Below are positions 1-9,289 of a DNA stretch of 40,869 nucleotides, piece by piece. The notes below the pieces were generated by a model. That model was not told where the DNA came from and searched no databases. It was given only the letters and a program-made list of their open reading frames with translations. This stretch comes from Chlamydiia bacterium. GTDB lineage: Bacteria > Chlamydiota > Chlamydiia > Chlamydiales > Rhabdochlamydiaceae. How positions within the stretch are numbered: position 1 is the first letter of the stretch; every line of letters begins with the position of its first letter. Both the position numbers and the translations under genes were made by a program. Location of the stretch: the NCBI GenBank assembly GCA_021324995.1, contig JAJPIB010000039.1:1-40869 (forward strand). Reading direction: 5' to 3'.

Positions 1-3
1 ATT

Positions 4-105
4 TAAAATTTAATCCCCCTCTGTGAGCTCTGTGATCTCTAGCGAACCTTGTTCGCGGGTGGTTGAAAAATGCTTTTTCCCGATTCTTCAGTTTTTTTCG
101 GTATA
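4..105. repeat. Left copy of 102 bp terminal inverted repeat
   Basis: These 102 bases are the exact reverse complement of the last 102 bases of the window (40768-40869). Read from the inside outwards, the repeat begins TATACCGAAAAAAACTGAAG and contains the small palindrome GCGAACaagGTTCGC and a degenerate 9-base tandem (CTCTGTGAG, CTCTGTGAT, CTCTAGCGA). It supplies the stop codon that truncates the RelE-like gene beside it. The TATAC edge is shared with the palindromic elements elsewhere in the window, so it is probably part of a dispersed element that continues beyond the sequence end. Confidence 0.95.
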
Positions 106-321
106 ACACACTCTAAAACCGCCTCTTTTTCCACCTGACGCAGATTTCAATCGAATTTTTCTTATGCCCCCAGTTCCTTGAATAAGAGCTCCAATTTCTG
201 GATGCTCGGCTATAATTCTCTTAAAATCGTCGAAATCTTTTTGCAGAATTTTACGGGTCTTTATAAAACCCGCTAATTTATCGGCAAAAACCGTGAGCTG
301 AGTAACTTTTCTAGCAATCAT
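88..321 (-). pseudogene. RelE/HigB-like type II toxin, 3' truncated
   Basis: The 77-residue product resembles RelE/HigB-type mRNA interferase toxins of toxin-antitoxin modules. It is basic in its second half and carries the family's run 'GTGGIRKIRL...GGKRGGFRVCY', the core beta-sheet segment. Family members continue for another 25-40 residues after this strand. Here the frame enters the terminal repeat and stops after only four more residues (TEKN), so the C-terminal strand and helix are missing. In HigB-type operons the antitoxin follows the toxin; that position would lie outside the window, and no antitoxin is visible. The toxin is probably inactive. The family call rests on motif resemblance. 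Confidence 0.6.
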
Positions 322-460
322 TAGTATGCCACAAAGTAAGGTATTATGATCAATAGCAGGTATAAATTCAAGGATATCTTTACAGGTAGAAGCCTTTTTA
401 AAAAATTGTTTTTTAGTGTGTGAAGTTATTTTTGGTTTTGATTTTTTGCATATCAGGGGA

Positions 461-904
461 ATTAGGGGATACTGTCTTGGCCTTCTTCCTTCTGTCTTCG
501 TTCTCCTCTTGCCACCTGCTTTTTACGCGGACAAGGAGTAACGGACTCCGATGCTGGCATCTGTCGCTTCTGTCATTTTTAATCTCGCGGAGACTTCGCT
601 TTTTGTTTTTGGTTGGAAATGAGGACCCTTTAGCATCGCGATTGCCATGAGTTTATCGGCCTGGTTTAATTATTTTTTCCTGGCGAAGCGGTTATCCAAA
701 AAATGGGGAGAGCCGCTCTTTGATAAAACCGTCTTCAAATCGCTCTTCAAAACGGCAACCTGTGCCCTTATTGCAGCGGTTGCCACTCTTTACGTCGGAA
801 AGTTTTTTGCAGGCGACCCTACGATGCAAATCCTCTCTGGAGAAGTGGGGATTCTATTTGAGCGAAGCTTTACGATGCAGCTCATGCAATTTGTAGCAAT
901 TTAA
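461..904 (+). pseudogene. murJ: murJ (lipid II flippase) C-terminal remnant with in-frame stops
   Basis: One reading frame gives a recognisable MurJ/MviN stretch: '..YCLGLLPSVFVLLLPPAFYADKE', a TAA at 539-541, 'RTPMLASVASVIFNLAE', then a TGA near 626, then SIAIAMSLSAWFNYFFLAKR and a last membrane segment ending at 904. 'FYA.KD.RTP' and 'A.A.SLSAW.N' are typical of transmembrane helices 10-13 of this flippase, which moves the peptidoglycan precursor lipid II across the inner membrane. The N-terminal two thirds and the extreme C terminus are absent. The position beside rpsD matches the chlamydial gene order, so this looks like the original locus in decay; a functional copy would have to lie elsewhere. 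Confidence 0.7.
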
Positions 905-919
905 AGTCAGTTGCTTCCT

Positions 920-1828
920 TTAGCTATTGTTTTTTTCATAAGTGATATTATAGTCGTGCACAGGATGTGGAAAGGTCATAAACCCATTCGACGTGTGTAC
1001 ACCTGCTCTTATCGTCGGACCCGATATTTTTGCTGTAAGGCCATAAGAGCTTGCTAAGGCTTGAATAATACCGAGCTCCTCGGTTTCATTTCCAATTTGA
1101 GTTAACCAATTAAAGCTGCTCAGGTACCAGGATGGAGAAACGGCATTTTTCCAGGTATCTAATGAGAATATTTTGTTCCAAAGCGATTTGTCATAGCACC
1201 CCATATGATATTGAAAGGCGAGTCTATTATAAAAAGGGGTGTCGGGATTATAAGTATAGGGATTATCTGAAGAAAGTCCCCCGTTTTTTAGCAACTTTTG
1301 TAGCGACATAAAGCAATTGTTGATGGCGTTTACACCCTGATCTGGGATAATGCTCATGTTCTCGCCGTTCACTGAGGTGAATTGACTATTCGATGAAAGA
1401 TAAGCTGCTGCAGTGGAATCAAGAGGCCAATTGCTCACACAGGAAGGATTCATTAAAATGTCAACGTCAAGAGTATCTACTCCTTTGTGCAAATGATCGA
1501 GATTTCTTCCTTCTGAGCTATACTCCTGACACATAGCAGAAGAATATAGGGGACGATTCCCGCAAAAAAGAAGTAAATCTGGAGATTGTAGTTTTCTTAA
1601 TACAATCACGTGGCACTGTGCATAAACGCTCTTCATTTCATCGGGAGTCATTGTGATGTCTAGCTGGCAAAAAATATTGGGATTTTCTGCTATTTTTCTT
1701 TTTGTTTCTTTTGACCAGGTCGTGTCATTTTTGTAAAAATCATTGCATAGAGTGCTCAAAGTATTAAAATTTTCCTGGCGGTGCATTTCGAGTGCAGAAG
1801 GATTTCCTAATAAACTATTAATTGTCAT
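920..1828 (-). CDS. Hypothetical protein, 302 residues
   Basis: I do not recognise this protein. It has a good start: an AGAGGAAC Shine-Dalgarno sequence lies just before the ATG. There is no signal peptide or membrane segment. It is rich in Asn, Ser, Tyr and Trp, with scattered cysteines and several aromatic patches in the C-terminal half, which suggests a soluble globular protein. It lies between the murJ remnant (convergent, 15 bp away) and the rpsD terminator, so it has its own transcript. It has no counterpart in the gene order I recall for Chlamydia, which makes it a lineage-specific gene or a secreted effector. A function cannot be assigned. Confidence 0.7.
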   Translation of the reverse strand: MTINSLLGNPSALEMHRQENFNTLSTLCNDFYKNDTTWSKETKRKIAENPNIFCQLDITMTPDEMKSVYAQCHVIVLRKLQSPDLLLFCGNRPLYSSAMCQEYSSEGRNLDHLHKGVDTLDVDILMNPSCVSNWPLDSTAAAYLSSNSQFTSVNGENMSIIPDQGVNAINNCFMSLQKLLKNGGLSSDNPYTYNPDTPFYNRLAFQYHMGCYDKSLWNKIFSLDTWKNAVSPSWYLSSFNWLTQIGNETEELGIIQALASSYGLTAKISGPTIRAGVHTSNGFMTFPHPVHDYNITYEKNNS

Positions 1829-1964
1829 AAGTTCCTCTAATTAAATATGAGTTTAATTATAGAAAAAAGAGCCTTAAATTTAAATAAAAACTTTTTTTAT
1901 TTAGGTTGTTTGTTGCTTTTCAAAATTAACTATTGAAAATAAGTTATTTGTGTTTCTAGCTTAA

Positions 1965-2000
1965 AACGAAAAAGCAGCCTTTTGAGGCTGCTTTTTCGTT
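1965..2000 (-). terminator. Rho-independent terminator after rpsD
   Basis: A perfect 15-base-pair stem (AACGAAAAAGCAGCC with GGCTGCTTTTTCGTT) closes a six-base loop, 25 bases after the rpsD stop on the minus strand. The T-rich side of the stem and the following TTTTAAG supply the uridine tract. Confidence 0.85.
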
Positions 2001-2025
2001 AAGAAATTCTTTAGTTGGTCGGGTC

Positions 2026-2646
2026 TTAGCTGGAGTGGGCGAGGAACTCGCAGATCAAAGGCACGTTCAGGGGGATAGGGAAGGGAACTTGGTCGATCGC
2101 AGGAGCGACGAGCAATTGGCCAGAGAACTTCGTAGGATCAGAAGCGAGGTACTCAGGAACGCCTTGCGCTGCGCTTTGAACGCTTTGCTTGATGATCGGC
2201 ATTTGCTGTGATTTTTCTTTGATCGAAACGGTCATTCCAGGTCTTACAAAGAAAGAGCGGCGGTCAACTTTCTTACCGTTGACAAGGACGTGTCCGTGGA
2301 CGACGAGCTGTTGAGCGGCAAAAATGGTCGGAGCGAGTTTCAATCTGTAGACAATGTTGTCCAAACGGCACTCTAGGCGCTCGATGAACTTCATGGGAGT
2401 GTTGCCCTTGGAGCGTACGGCTTCTTTGTAGTAGCGAACGAGCTGGGACTGCGTCAACATTCCGTAGACAGCTTTGAGCTTTTGTTGCTCTTCCAGCTGA
2501 AGGCCGAAGTCGGATTTCTTCTTTCTCTTGGCTCCATGCACGCCTGGAGGATTTGGCTTATGAAGCAGCGGGTTGCGAGCGCGTCCAAAGATATTTGCTC
2601 CAAATCGACGAGCAATGCGATTCTTGGGGCCAGTGTAGCGAACCAT
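2026..2646 (-). CDS. rpsD: 30S ribosomal protein S4
   Basis: RpsD binds 16S rRNA early in 30S assembly and helps maintain translational accuracy. The 206-residue product begins [16 protein letters not shown], as in other chlamydial S4 proteins, and contains the S4 RNA-binding domain around residues 93-155 ([13 protein letters not shown].., [13 protein letters not shown]). I placed the start at 2646 rather than at an ATG 33 bases upstream because it matches the family N terminus and is preceded by TAGGAGA. The gene is monocistronic: cyoD ends about 135 bases upstream and a strong terminator follows. Its proximity to murJ and trhO is conserved chlamydial gene order. Confidence 0.97.
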   Translation of the reverse strand: MVRYTGPKNRIARRFGANIFGRARNPLLHKPNPPGVHGAKRKKKSDFGLQLEEQQKLKAVYGMLTQSQLVRYYKEAVRSKGNTPMKFIERLECRLDNIVYRLKLAPTIFAAQQLVVHGHVLVNGKKVDRRSFFVRPGMTVSIKEKSQQMPIIKQSVQSAAQGVPEYLASDPTKFSGQLLVAPAIDQVPFPIPLNVPLICEFLAHSS

Positions 2647-2781
2647 TGTATCTCCTAAAATACTCAAAAAAATTAACAATAAAGATGTATGCTAATACAG
2701 CCTCAAATTTTTGTAAATGGAACATCTTCGTTTTCGCTGAGAGCGCTAAGATAAAAGATTTTTTATTATGTAGTCTTTGTT

Positions 2782-3132
2782 TTAAGATGCCATTCCATGC
2801 ATGGGCGGCATCATGCGCTCGTCGAGGCTATACATGATCCAGAGAGAGCCTCCCACGATAATCACGATGATGAATGCCATCATGAGAAAGACGAAGAGGT
2901 TCCAGCGGGGCTTTGTCTCTTTGGCCAGGTGAAAGAAAAAAATGAGTTGGGCGAGGGTTTGCGCGAGTGCGAGGCAGATGAGCACGGGGATGAGGATTGC
3001 GGGGCGAAACAGGTGGTCTGCCGTGAAGAAATAGGCGGCGAGGGTTAGGGCAAGGGAAAGAGTAAAGCCCGATACATAGGAGCTCAGTGTGCCTTTAAGC
3101 GCGCCTTTAGGCTGTTCAAGAGGTGTGTTCAT
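2782..3132 (-). CDS. cyoD: Cytochrome bo ubiquinol oxidase subunit IV
   Basis: This is the small accessory subunit of the proton-pumping quinol oxidase, 116 residues with three membrane helices (about residues 16-37, 45-67 and 77-101). The pattern 'H...F.R...L.P.L...A..Q...Q..FFFH' and the final helix ending in 'SLWIMYSLD' are typical of CyoD. The start at 3132 (MNTPLEQP) matches the family, and its ATG overlaps the cyoC stop as ATGA, indicating translational coupling. It is the last gene of the cyoABCD operon; no cyoE (heme O synthase) follows, so that enzyme must be encoded elsewhere. Confidence 0.93.
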   Translation of the reverse strand: MNTPLEQPKGALKGTLSSYVSGFTLSLALTLAAYFFTADHLFRPAILIPVLICLALAQTLAQLIFFFHLAKETKPRWNLFVFLMMAFIIVIIVGGSLWIMYSLDERMMPPMHGMAS

Positions 3133-3731
3133 AAAGTAGCCCCCAGTAAATACACGAGAGTAAAAATAAAAATCCATACGACATCGAGGAAATGCCAGAA
3201 GAGGCTAAGGCAAGTGAGCCGCCTTAGGGTGACTAAAGAGATTCCTTTGTATGCGGTTTGGATCATGAATACGACCATCCAAAAAAGTCCCACGCTGATA
3301 TGCAATCCATGGGTTCCTACAAGGGTGAAGTAGGAGGACAAAAAACCACTTCTCTTCCAGCCATTGCCTTCTTGGATGAGTTTGCTGAATTCTCCGAGCT
3401 CTAAGACTAAAAAAGAAACGCCGAGAAGAAATGTGAGGGCAAACCATGCGATGACTTGCTTTTTTTTGCCGCTGTGGGCAGCGAGCATTCCCAGTCCGCA
3501 GGTGAAGCTGCTCGATAGTAGAATGAGCGTTTCTTTTAATACAAAGGGAAGGTCGTAGATCTCTTTTGAAGAAGGTCCGCCGAAGGTGTTTTTATATAGG
3601 ACAGCATAGGTAGCAAAGAGGACTCCAAATAAAATGCAGTCGGTCATAAGATAAACCCAAAAACCAAAGATATTTTTGGTATACGCCTCTTGATGCGGAT
3701 CTTCCTCGTGAAGGAGAGTATTTTCAGTCAT
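3129..3731 (-). CDS. cyoC: Cytochrome bo ubiquinol oxidase subunit III
   Basis: A 200-residue membrane protein of the heme-copper oxidase subunit III family with five predicted helices. It has the CyoC signatures '[15 protein letters not shown]' near the N terminus, 'LELGEF' in the middle and '[12 protein letters not shown]' in helix 4. It stabilises the catalytic subunit and has no redox cofactor. It overlaps both neighbours by four bases, as expected of a tightly coupled cyo operon. Length and motifs are normal. Confidence 0.96.
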   Translation of the reverse strand: MTENTLLHEEDPHQEAYTKNIFGFWVYLMTDCILFGVLFATYAVLYKNTFGGPSSKEIYDLPFVLKETLILLSSSFTCGLGMLAAHSGKKKQVIAWFALTFLLGVSFLVLELGEFSKLIQEGNGWKRSGFLSSYFTLVGTHGLHISVGLFWMVVFMIQTAYKGISLVTLRRLTCLSLFWHFLDVVWIFIFTLVYLLGATL

Positions 3732-5677
3732 TGTTTTTTCTCAATTTGCGCAATTTCACTCACGGGGACGTAATAATCCGTTTCTTTTTCAGAAATTCTG
3801 CAGATCAGCGAGACAATCACACCCAAAATTCCTATCGCCGCTAATGCCATCATGTGCCAGGTGATCGCAAAACCGAAGATCAGGCTGAAAAGACCGATAA
3901 AAAAGCCGATGGAACTATTTTTAGGCATGTGGATCGGTTTATATTCCTTAGGCTGTCGTTTTTCCCCTTTCTGCTTCATCGCCCAAAAGGGATCTCTTTC
4001 GGCAACGTGCGGTAAAATCGCAAAATTGTAAAAGGGAGGAGGAGATGAAGTTGACCATTCCAAGGTTCTTCCATTCCAGGGATCGCCTGTCGTATCTCGG
4101 TTTTGATGGCGTTGCTTGATGCTGACGATGATTTGCAGGATTTGAAAAGCGATGCCGCAAGAGATAATTGCTGCGCCTACAGCGGCGATTGTAAAGAGGG
4201 GATGCCAACCTGTGGCAATTTCATAATGGTCGAGGCGCCTTGTGGCTCCCATGAGGCCCAAAATGTATAAAGGCAAGAATGCCGTCAGGAAACCGATGAG
4301 CCAGCACCAGAAAGCGTATCGTCCCAGCTTTTCATTAAGTTTAAAGCCGGTAATCTTGGGAAACCAATAGGTGGCGCCGGAAAAAAAGCCGAATAAAACA
4401 CCGCCGATGATGACAGAGTGAAAGTGGGCGACGAGGAATAAACTATTGTGCACTTGAAAATCGACGGGGGGCAGTGACATGAGAACGCCGGCCATTCCAC
4501 CAATGCTAAAGGTTGCTAGGAAGCCTAAAAACCAAAGCATCGGTGTTGCGAAATGAATCCTTCCTTTGCACATGGTGAACAGCCAGTTGAAGACTTTAAC
4601 GCCTGTCGGTACGGCGATAAACATCGTCATGATTCCAAAGAAAGCGTTAACTTTTGGGCTTGCTCCCATCGTGAAGAAGTGGTGCAGCCAGACGATGAAT
4701 GAAAAAAAGGTGATGGCAATGATCGCCCAGACCATAGAGACATAGCCGAACAAGCGCTTTTCTGAAAATGTGGCGACGACTTCAGAAAAGATGCCAAAAG
4801 CGGGAAGAACGAGGATGTAGACTTCAGGATGTCCCCATGCCCAAATCAGATTGATGTACATCATTTGGTTTCCGCCAAATCCCGAAGTGAAAAGACGCAT
4901 TTCCAGGTAACGATCGAGGCTAAGCAACCCCAGAGTCGCTGTTAAGATGGGAAAGGCAAAGATAATAAGAATGAGTGTGCCGAGAGCGCTCCAAGTAAAT
5001 AAGGGCATTTTAAAGAAAGTCATTCCTGGACAGCGCATTCTCACAATTGTTACGAGGAAATTGATCCCGGAGATCAAACTTCCTACCCCCGCAATTTGCA
5101 AGATCCAAATCCAATAATCGACGCCTTCTCCGGGGTTAAACTCTAGGCCGGAGAGTGGGGTGTAAGCCAGCCATCCGGTCGCGTTAAAATCTCCGATGAC
5201 TAGAGAGACTAAAAGGAGGACGGCGGCTGAAGTAAAAAGCCAGAATCCAATCGAATTTAAAAAGGGATAAGCGACATCGCGCGCGCCGATTTGCAAAGGG
5301 ATGATCAGGTTCATCATGCCAAAGACAACACCCATCCCTACAAAAAAGATCATGGTCGCGCCATGGGCAGTAAAGATTTGTTGGTAGTGATCGGAAGTGA
5401 GAAATCCTCCTGCACCGTCTACTGCTACCATTTGCTGAAGGCGCATCAGAATGGCATCGGAGATTCCTTTCAAAAGCATGACGAAAGTCACGATGATATA
5501 CATGACGCCGATCTTTTTGGGGTCAAGAGAGGTGATCCATTCGCTCCACAACCATTTCCATCGCTTATGGTAAGTAAGAAGACCTGCGATGAAAAGCGCT
5601 CCCAGAACCATGGAAACGCCAGCTCCGGTTTGAAGAGCGTCGTGCTTAAAAGCGTGTGCCGTTAATTTTCCGAACAT
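3728..5677 (-). CDS. cyoB: Cytochrome bo ubiquinol oxidase subunit I
   Basis: This is the catalytic subunit of the terminal oxidase, which oxidises ubiquinol, reduces O2 to water and pumps protons. The 649-residue product aligns by eye with E. coli CyoB almost end to end. It retains the heme and copper ligands: 'IFTAHG' for the low-spin heme, '[10 protein letters not shown]' with the CuB histidine and cross-linked tyrosine, 'WLHHFFTMG' with two CuB histidines, and 'LVAHFH' for both hemes. The start MFGKLTAH matches the family and is preceded by GCGAGGT; an ATG 42 bases upstream is disfavoured. It overlaps cyoA by 16 bases. Confidence 0.98.
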   Translation of the reverse strand: MFGKLTAHAFKHDALQTGAGVSMVLGALFIAGLLTYHKRWKWLWSEWITSLDPKKIGVMYIIVTFVMLLKGISDAILMRLQQMVAVDGAGGFLTSDHYQQIFTAHGATMIFFVGMGVVFGMMNLIIPLQIGARDVAYPFLNSIGFWLFTSAAVLLLVSLVIGDFNATGWLAYTPLSGLEFNPGEGVDYWIWILQIAGVGSLISGINFLVTIVRMRCPGMTFFKMPLFTWSALGTLILIIFAFPILTATLGLLSLDRYLEMRLFTSGFGGNQMMYINLIWAWGHPEVYILVLPAFGIFSEVVATFSEKRLFGYVSMVWAIIAITFFSFIVWLHHFFTMGASPKVNAFFGIMTMFIAVPTGVKVFNWLFTMCKGRIHFATPMLWFLGFLATFSIGGMAGVLMSLPPVDFQVHNSLFLVAHFHSVIIGGVLFGFFSGATYWFPKITGFKLNEKLGRYAFWCWLIGFLTAFLPLYILGLMGATRRLDHYEIATGWHPLFTIAAVGAAIISCGIAFQILQIIVSIKQRHQNRDTTGDPWNGRTLEWSTSSPPPFYNFAILPHVAERDPFWAMKQKGEKRQPKEYKPIHMPKNSSIGFFIGLFSLIFGFAITWHMMALAAIGILGVIVSLICRISEKETDYYVPVSEIAQIEKKQ

Positions 5678-6543
5678 GAGTCTACCTCGCAGGGCATCAT
5701 ATACTTCATGACGATCCAATGGAACAGTTCGTCATCGGTAAGCTTATAAAAGGATATTGGATCATTTTCACTGGGCTTGGCTAACTGTTTATAGCTTTCT
5801 AGGTACAGTGATTTTGAGGATTGTCTAGCCTTATCCACCCAATGATCAAAATCGGATTGGGAGCGCGATTCTGCGGTAAATGTCATTCCCGCAAAACCCG
5901 TTCCGCTGATATTCGCAGAAGAGCCGCGATAGTCTCCTATCCCGTCTGCCATCAAATGAAGTTGAGTAGTCATTCCCGACATTGCAAATATTTGCCCAGA
6001 GAGTTGGGGGATCCAAAAGGAATTCATGGGAGCATCTGAAGTTAGCTCGAAATGGATGGGAGTTTTTTCAGGAAATTGCACCACATTCACTGTCGCAATT
6101 TTCTGCTCGGGATAGATAAAGAGCCATTTCCACTGCAGAGCGACCACTTGTATTTTGAGGGGCTGACCCTCTCCAAGAGGTTTATAAGGGTCTAAGGAGT
6201 GGGAGCTTTTCCAAATGATCACAGCGAGAACGGAAACGATGAGAAAGGGAATTCCCCACCAGATGGCTTCAGCCACGGTGCTCCGATCCCATTCCGCGTC
6301 ATACTTCCCTTTTTTGTTTTGGGATCGGTATTTCCAGACAAAAAGAATTCCTAAAATGAATACAGGAATGACAACGATCAGCATGAGAGCTGTGCTTAGG
6401 ATCATTAGATCGCGTTCTTGATGAGCGATGATTCCCTTGGAGTTAAGCACAGCGATGTCGCCATAGATGAGATAGAGGATGCTGGCCGTTAGCATTCCCA
6501 AAAATACCAAAGCCAAAATGGCGAAGGTGTATTTTTTTTTCAT
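5662..6543 (-). CDS. cyoA: Cytochrome bo ubiquinol oxidase subunit II
   Basis: CyoA is 293 residues with an N-terminal signal-anchor helix (about residues 7-27), a second helix (about 45-68), a third near residue 100 and a periplasmic cupredoxin-fold domain ('[15 protein letters not shown]', '[17 protein letters not shown]'). The cysteine and histidine ligands of the CuA centre are absent, which separates quinol from cytochrome c oxidases. It lacks the lipobox cysteine of E. coli CyoA, so it is probably membrane-anchored only. A strong GGAGGATCG precedes the ATG. It is the first gene of the operon, divergent from the remnant at 6658. Confidence 0.96.
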   Translation of the reverse strand: MKKKYTFAILALVFLGMLTASILYLIYGDIAVLNSKGIIAHQERDLMILSTALMLIVVIPVFILGILFVWKYRSQNKKGKYDAEWDRSTVAEAIWWGIPFLIVSVLAVIIWKSSHSLDPYKPLGEGQPLKIQVVALQWKWLFIYPEQKIATVNVVQFPEKTPIHFELTSDAPMNSFWIPQLSGQIFAMSGMTTQLHLMADGIGDYRGSSANISGTGFAGMTFTAESRSQSDFDHWVDKARQSSKSLYLESYKQLAKPSENDPISFYKLTDDELFHWIVMKYMMPCEVDSCSEN

Positions 6544-6657
6544 CGATCCTCCAGAGGAGCTCAGCCCAAGAACTGCGTATTTTCAAAAAAATTGATTTTC
6601 GTTGCTATTTCTTTTTATACGGATCATGATTCAAAATCAACTTTTCGGAGGCGATGT

Positions 6658-7102
6658 ATGAGAAAAACGTTACTTGGGTTTGTTTGCCTTGCAAGTTTGA
6701 TGGTGAGCCATTGCAAAGCGCTTTTTTCTATCGAAATCGATGAAATTACAGCTATCTATTTGTATGAAAATCCTTGTACGGATCATATCCAACATTTTCA
6801 GAAATTTTTTAAAGATGTGAAGGTCGACTCCTTTTTAGAATTTGGGCTTAGCCATGGGACGACCAGTCTTTTTAAAAAGATCTTTTTCTGAAGGCAGTCG
6901 TCTGATGAACTGGTGCATTGAGGGAAAAACAGCTTTTTTCTTCGACGATTACGCTGAGTTCGAGCAAAAACTGAATCGGTACTTGAGCGATTCAGAATTT
7001 AGGCACCAAGTTCAAAGAGATTGCGCAGATGTCATCAGGCAGATGATCAATAACGAGAAGCAGGCGCGTATCTTGGATAATTTCCTACAAAATCTAAAAT
7101 AA
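6658..7102 (+). pseudogene. Chimeric remnant: exported methyltransferase-like start, glycosyltransferase-like end
   Basis: The first frame (6658-6891) has a GGAGG ribosome site, a signal peptide (MRKTLLGFVCLASLMV..CKA) and then 'VDSFLEFGLSHGT', resembling motif I of class I SAM-dependent methyltransferases, but it stops after 77 residues. A second frame overlapping it (about 6842-7102) encodes 'GRPVFLKRSFSEGSRLMNW' and a helical tail that looks like the C terminus of a sugar transferase. Neither piece is complete and they are in different frames, so this is probably two gene ends joined by deletion. Both family calls are tentative. Confidence 0.45.
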
Positions 7103-7104
7103 AC

Positions 7105-7161
7105 TGCATAACCTGCTTTTCTAGAAAAATCGAAGATTTTTTCTGAAAGTGAGGTTATGCA
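7105..7161. terminator. Long imperfect hairpin between convergent genes
   Basis: TGCATAACCT at the left pairs with AGGTTATGCA at the right, and the inner arms (CTAGAAAAATC and GATTTTTTCTGA) also largely pair. It sits between the plus-strand remnant and the minus-strand barrel gene, the usual place for a bidirectional terminator. No clear T-run follows either arm, so the role is inferred from position. Confidence 0.4.
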
Positions 7162-7195
7162 AGATGTCTCCTGTAAGCCTGAACAGAAGCTCAGG

Positions 7196-7858
7196 TTAGA
7201 AGCGGAAGCCGACTGTACTGCGGCCGCCAAAGTAGTTACAGGAATTTTTGCTCCCGTGCAAATAGATGTCGAAGGGTTCCAAACGGATATCCCAGCGACG
7301 TTGGTATCCAAAGCGGAAAGTGATGGGCAAACTGATGTCGATACCCGCAACAGGATTTCCCCATTCAAAACGGTTTTCAGACACAGGGCCTCCGAGCAAC
7401 CCCTTAAGATTTACTCCCAAGTTAAATGTCTTTGTGAACTCATGGTCGTAGAGAAAGCCAAATGTCCCATACACAATGCCAGGTTTATCGTGGCGAATTT
7501 TTCCATCGGTTCTGTGGAATTGCTGGAGATAGCCTACACCAGCAAGAGGAGTGAAGTGATCTCTCCCATTCCAAAAAAAGTTGTATCCCATGCGGAACTC
7601 GCCTTCAAAGAGGTATTGGCTATGATGGTGATGGTGATGTTTGGTCGCCACAGGCAAAAACCAACTTTCTACACCTGCATAGAGGGAGTCGGTCTTGATG
7701 CGCTCGTAAGTGAGGTGCTCAATATTGAAAACTGCAATACGGTTGTGGTGTTCGATGAAAGGTGTGGCCGATGCTGGCTTTTGTGCCCCGTCAGCATGAA
7801 TTGCAACGTTCAAAGCGAGCGCAGTAGAAAAAGTCGCTGTCAAATAAAAGTGCTTCAT
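7196..7858 (-). CDS. Small outer-membrane beta-barrel protein
   Basis: The 220-residue product starts with a signal peptide (MKHFYLTATFSTALALNVAIHA). It then alternates polar and hydrophobic residues in amphipathic strands ('FRMGYNFFWNGR', 'LAGVGYLQQF', 'IVYGTFGFLYD', 'GVNLKGLLGG', 'ITFRFGYQRRW') and ends in phenylalanine (VGFRF), the usual BAM recognition signal. These features fit an 8-10-strand barrel. A natural run of six histidines lies near residue 75, probably in a surface loop or turn. No specific family is recognised. A possible terminator lies downstream at 7105-7161. Confidence 0.65.
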   Translation of the reverse strand: MKHFYLTATFSTALALNVAIHADGAQKPASATPFIEHHNRIAVFNIEHLTYERIKTDSLYAGVESWFLPVATKHHHHHHSQYLFEGEFRMGYNFFWNGRDHFTPLAGVGYLQQFHRTDGKIRHDKPGIVYGTFGFLYDHEFTKTFNLGVNLKGLLGGPVSENRFEWGNPVAGIDISLPITFRFGYQRRWDIRLEPFDIYLHGSKNSCNYFGGRSTVGFRF

Positions 7859-7892
7859 AGGTTTCCTCTAGATAAAGTAAAGAATCTAAAAA

Positions 7893-7923
7893 CTTAAGAG
7901 AGTTTGTCAGAACGACAACTTTT
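7893..7923 (-). terminator. Possible terminator after the porin remnant
   Basis: On the minus strand GTTGTC and GACAAAC form a short stem around GTTCT immediately after the stop of the neighbouring fragment, with a T5 run a few bases further on. The stem is short and the T-run is offset. Confidence 0.35.
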
Positions 7924-8226
7924 TTAGAACTGAATTTGTGCGGATAAAGTCAATCCGTCAAAGGTTAGATCACCCGAGTCATTGACAGCATTGTGATCAA
8001 ACCATTGGGAATGCTCCCATCCCAGTTTGATGACAGTATTCAGAGTATGCTGGCAAAGGCATGTGTATCTTTGCCAGCTCACTCCCAGTCCCATATCCAA
8101 GACAATTTGACAAGTGTTTGTAGAGGCTCTAGCTGTTTCTTTGAGATGAGAGGTATCAGCACTTGTGGGACTCGTCCCTCTTTTCGATTTGCGATAGACA
8201 GTAGAATTATTATTTTTGTTTGGCAA
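7924..8226 (-). pseudogene. C-terminal fragment of a chlamydial porin-like outer-membrane protein
   Basis: The last 55 or so residues ('DMGLGVSW', a Cys pair in 'YTCLCQ', 'LGWEHSQWFDHN', 'GDLTFDGLTLSAQIQF') read like the final strands of the porin-type outer-membrane proteins common in Parachlamydiales (Lpg1974-like), including the terminal phenylalanine. The first 45 residues are low in hydrophobicity, lack a signal peptide and do not look like barrel sequence. At 100 residues against the usual 300-400, this appears to be the surviving 3' end of a lost gene. Family assignment is from memory of that C-terminal pattern. Confidence 0.5.
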
Positions 8227-8320
8227 GATGAAAATCCGCGCATTCGCTTGTCTAGATAATTCATGTCGGTTATCCTATCTCTTCAGTTTTTGAAGAAATT
8301 CTTTTAATAAGGAAATGCGC

Positions 8321-9289
8321 ATGTCCGATCAGAATCCATGTTTTCATGTCCTTGCCTATTATTACTTTACGAGGCTGGAAGATCCTCTTCTCGAGGTTGC
8401 AAAACATAAAGAGTTTTGCGAACGAATGGATATCCGCTGTCGCGTTTACATCTCGGAAGAAGGAATCAACGGTCAAATGAGTGCTTCGGAGGAAGCTTCA
8501 GAGCTCTACCAGGCTTGGCTTAAAAGCGATCCGCGGTTTGCTGGAGTCGTCTTTAAAATTCACCACCATCCCGAGCACGCCTTTCCAAGGGCGACGATAA
8601 AGTACCGCAAGCAGCTTGTTGCCATCGATGTTCCCGTCGATAAGGCTATGACGGGAGAACATGTCGCGCCAGAAAAGTGGAAAGAAATGATAGAAAAGCG
8701 GGATGCGAATACTTTAATCTTAGACGTGCGCAACGATTACGAGTGGGAAATTGGACATTTTGATGGAGCTGAGCTTCCTTGTCTAGAGACATTTCGCGAA
8801 TTCCCTGAGTACGCGCGGAAGCTTAAAGAAGAGCGCGATCCTAAAGAAACGAAAGTGATGATGTATTGCACAGGAGGAATCCGCTGCGAGCTGTATTCTG
8901 CGCTTTTGAAACAAGAAGGATTTGAAAATGTTTTTCAGCTCGATGGCGGAGTGATCAATTACGGACTGAAAGAAGGGCATGACAAATGGCGTGGAAAACT
9001 TTTTGTTTTCGATGACCGCCTTGCAGTGCCTATTGACGAAAAGACAGAAGAAGTGATTAGCCATTGCAAGCATTGCGGAGCTCTATCCGATGTTTATTAC
9101 AACTGTGCAAATATGGATTGTAACGCGCTTTTTTTAGTCTGTCCGGAGTGTGCGGAAACATTAAAAGGATGTTGCTCGGAAGCTTGCACCTGCGCAGCGA
9201 GATTGCGCCCTTACGAAAAAGTCGAAAGGCCAAAACCGTTCCGACGGGCTCATTATTATGAAACTGTTACTCACTCCAAAGGCTCTTAA
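8321..9289 (+). CDS. trhO: tRNA uridine(34) hydroxylase, rhodanese type
   Basis: TrhO (YceA) performs O2-dependent hydroxylation at C5 of wobble uridine 34 in tRNAs. The 322-residue protein has the family's N-terminal domain ('RVYISEEGINGQMS', 'F..LKIH.R/HH..AFPR' region) and a rhodanese domain with the active-site loop MYCTGGIRCE, whose cysteine is about residue 183. A cysteine-rich C terminus ('CKHCG', 'CPECAETLKGCCSEAC') may bind a metal. I chose the ATG at 8321 because AAGGA lies seven bases upstream; an ATG at 8315 is too close to it. It follows the rpsD region as in Chlamydia. Its 3' end overlaps the convergent gene by 23 bases. Confidence 0.95.
   Translation: MSDQNPCFHVLAYYYFTRLEDPLLEVAKHKEFCERMDIRCRVYISEEGINGQMSASEEASELYQAWLKSDPRFAGVVFKIHHHPEHAFPRATIKYRKQLVAIDVPVDKAMTGEHVAPEKWKEMIEKRDANTLILDVRNDYEWEIGHFDGAELPCLETFREFPEYARKLKEERDPKETKVMMYCTGGIRCELYSALLKQEGFENVFQLDGGVINYGLKEGHDKWRGKLFVFDDRLAVPIDEKTEEVISHCKHCGALSDVYYNCANMDCNALFLVCPECAETLKGCCSEACTCAARLRPYEKVERPKPFRRAHYYETVTHSKGS

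Noticed and set aside
420..650. 76-residue hydrophobic reading frame
   Set aside because: The murJ remnant is recognisable in another frame of the same DNA; this frame has no plausible protein features.
7157..7897. 246-codon plus-strand frame opposite the barrel gene
   Set aside because: It is antisense to a gene with a signal peptide, beta strands and a terminal Phe; the plus-strand product looks like a shadow.
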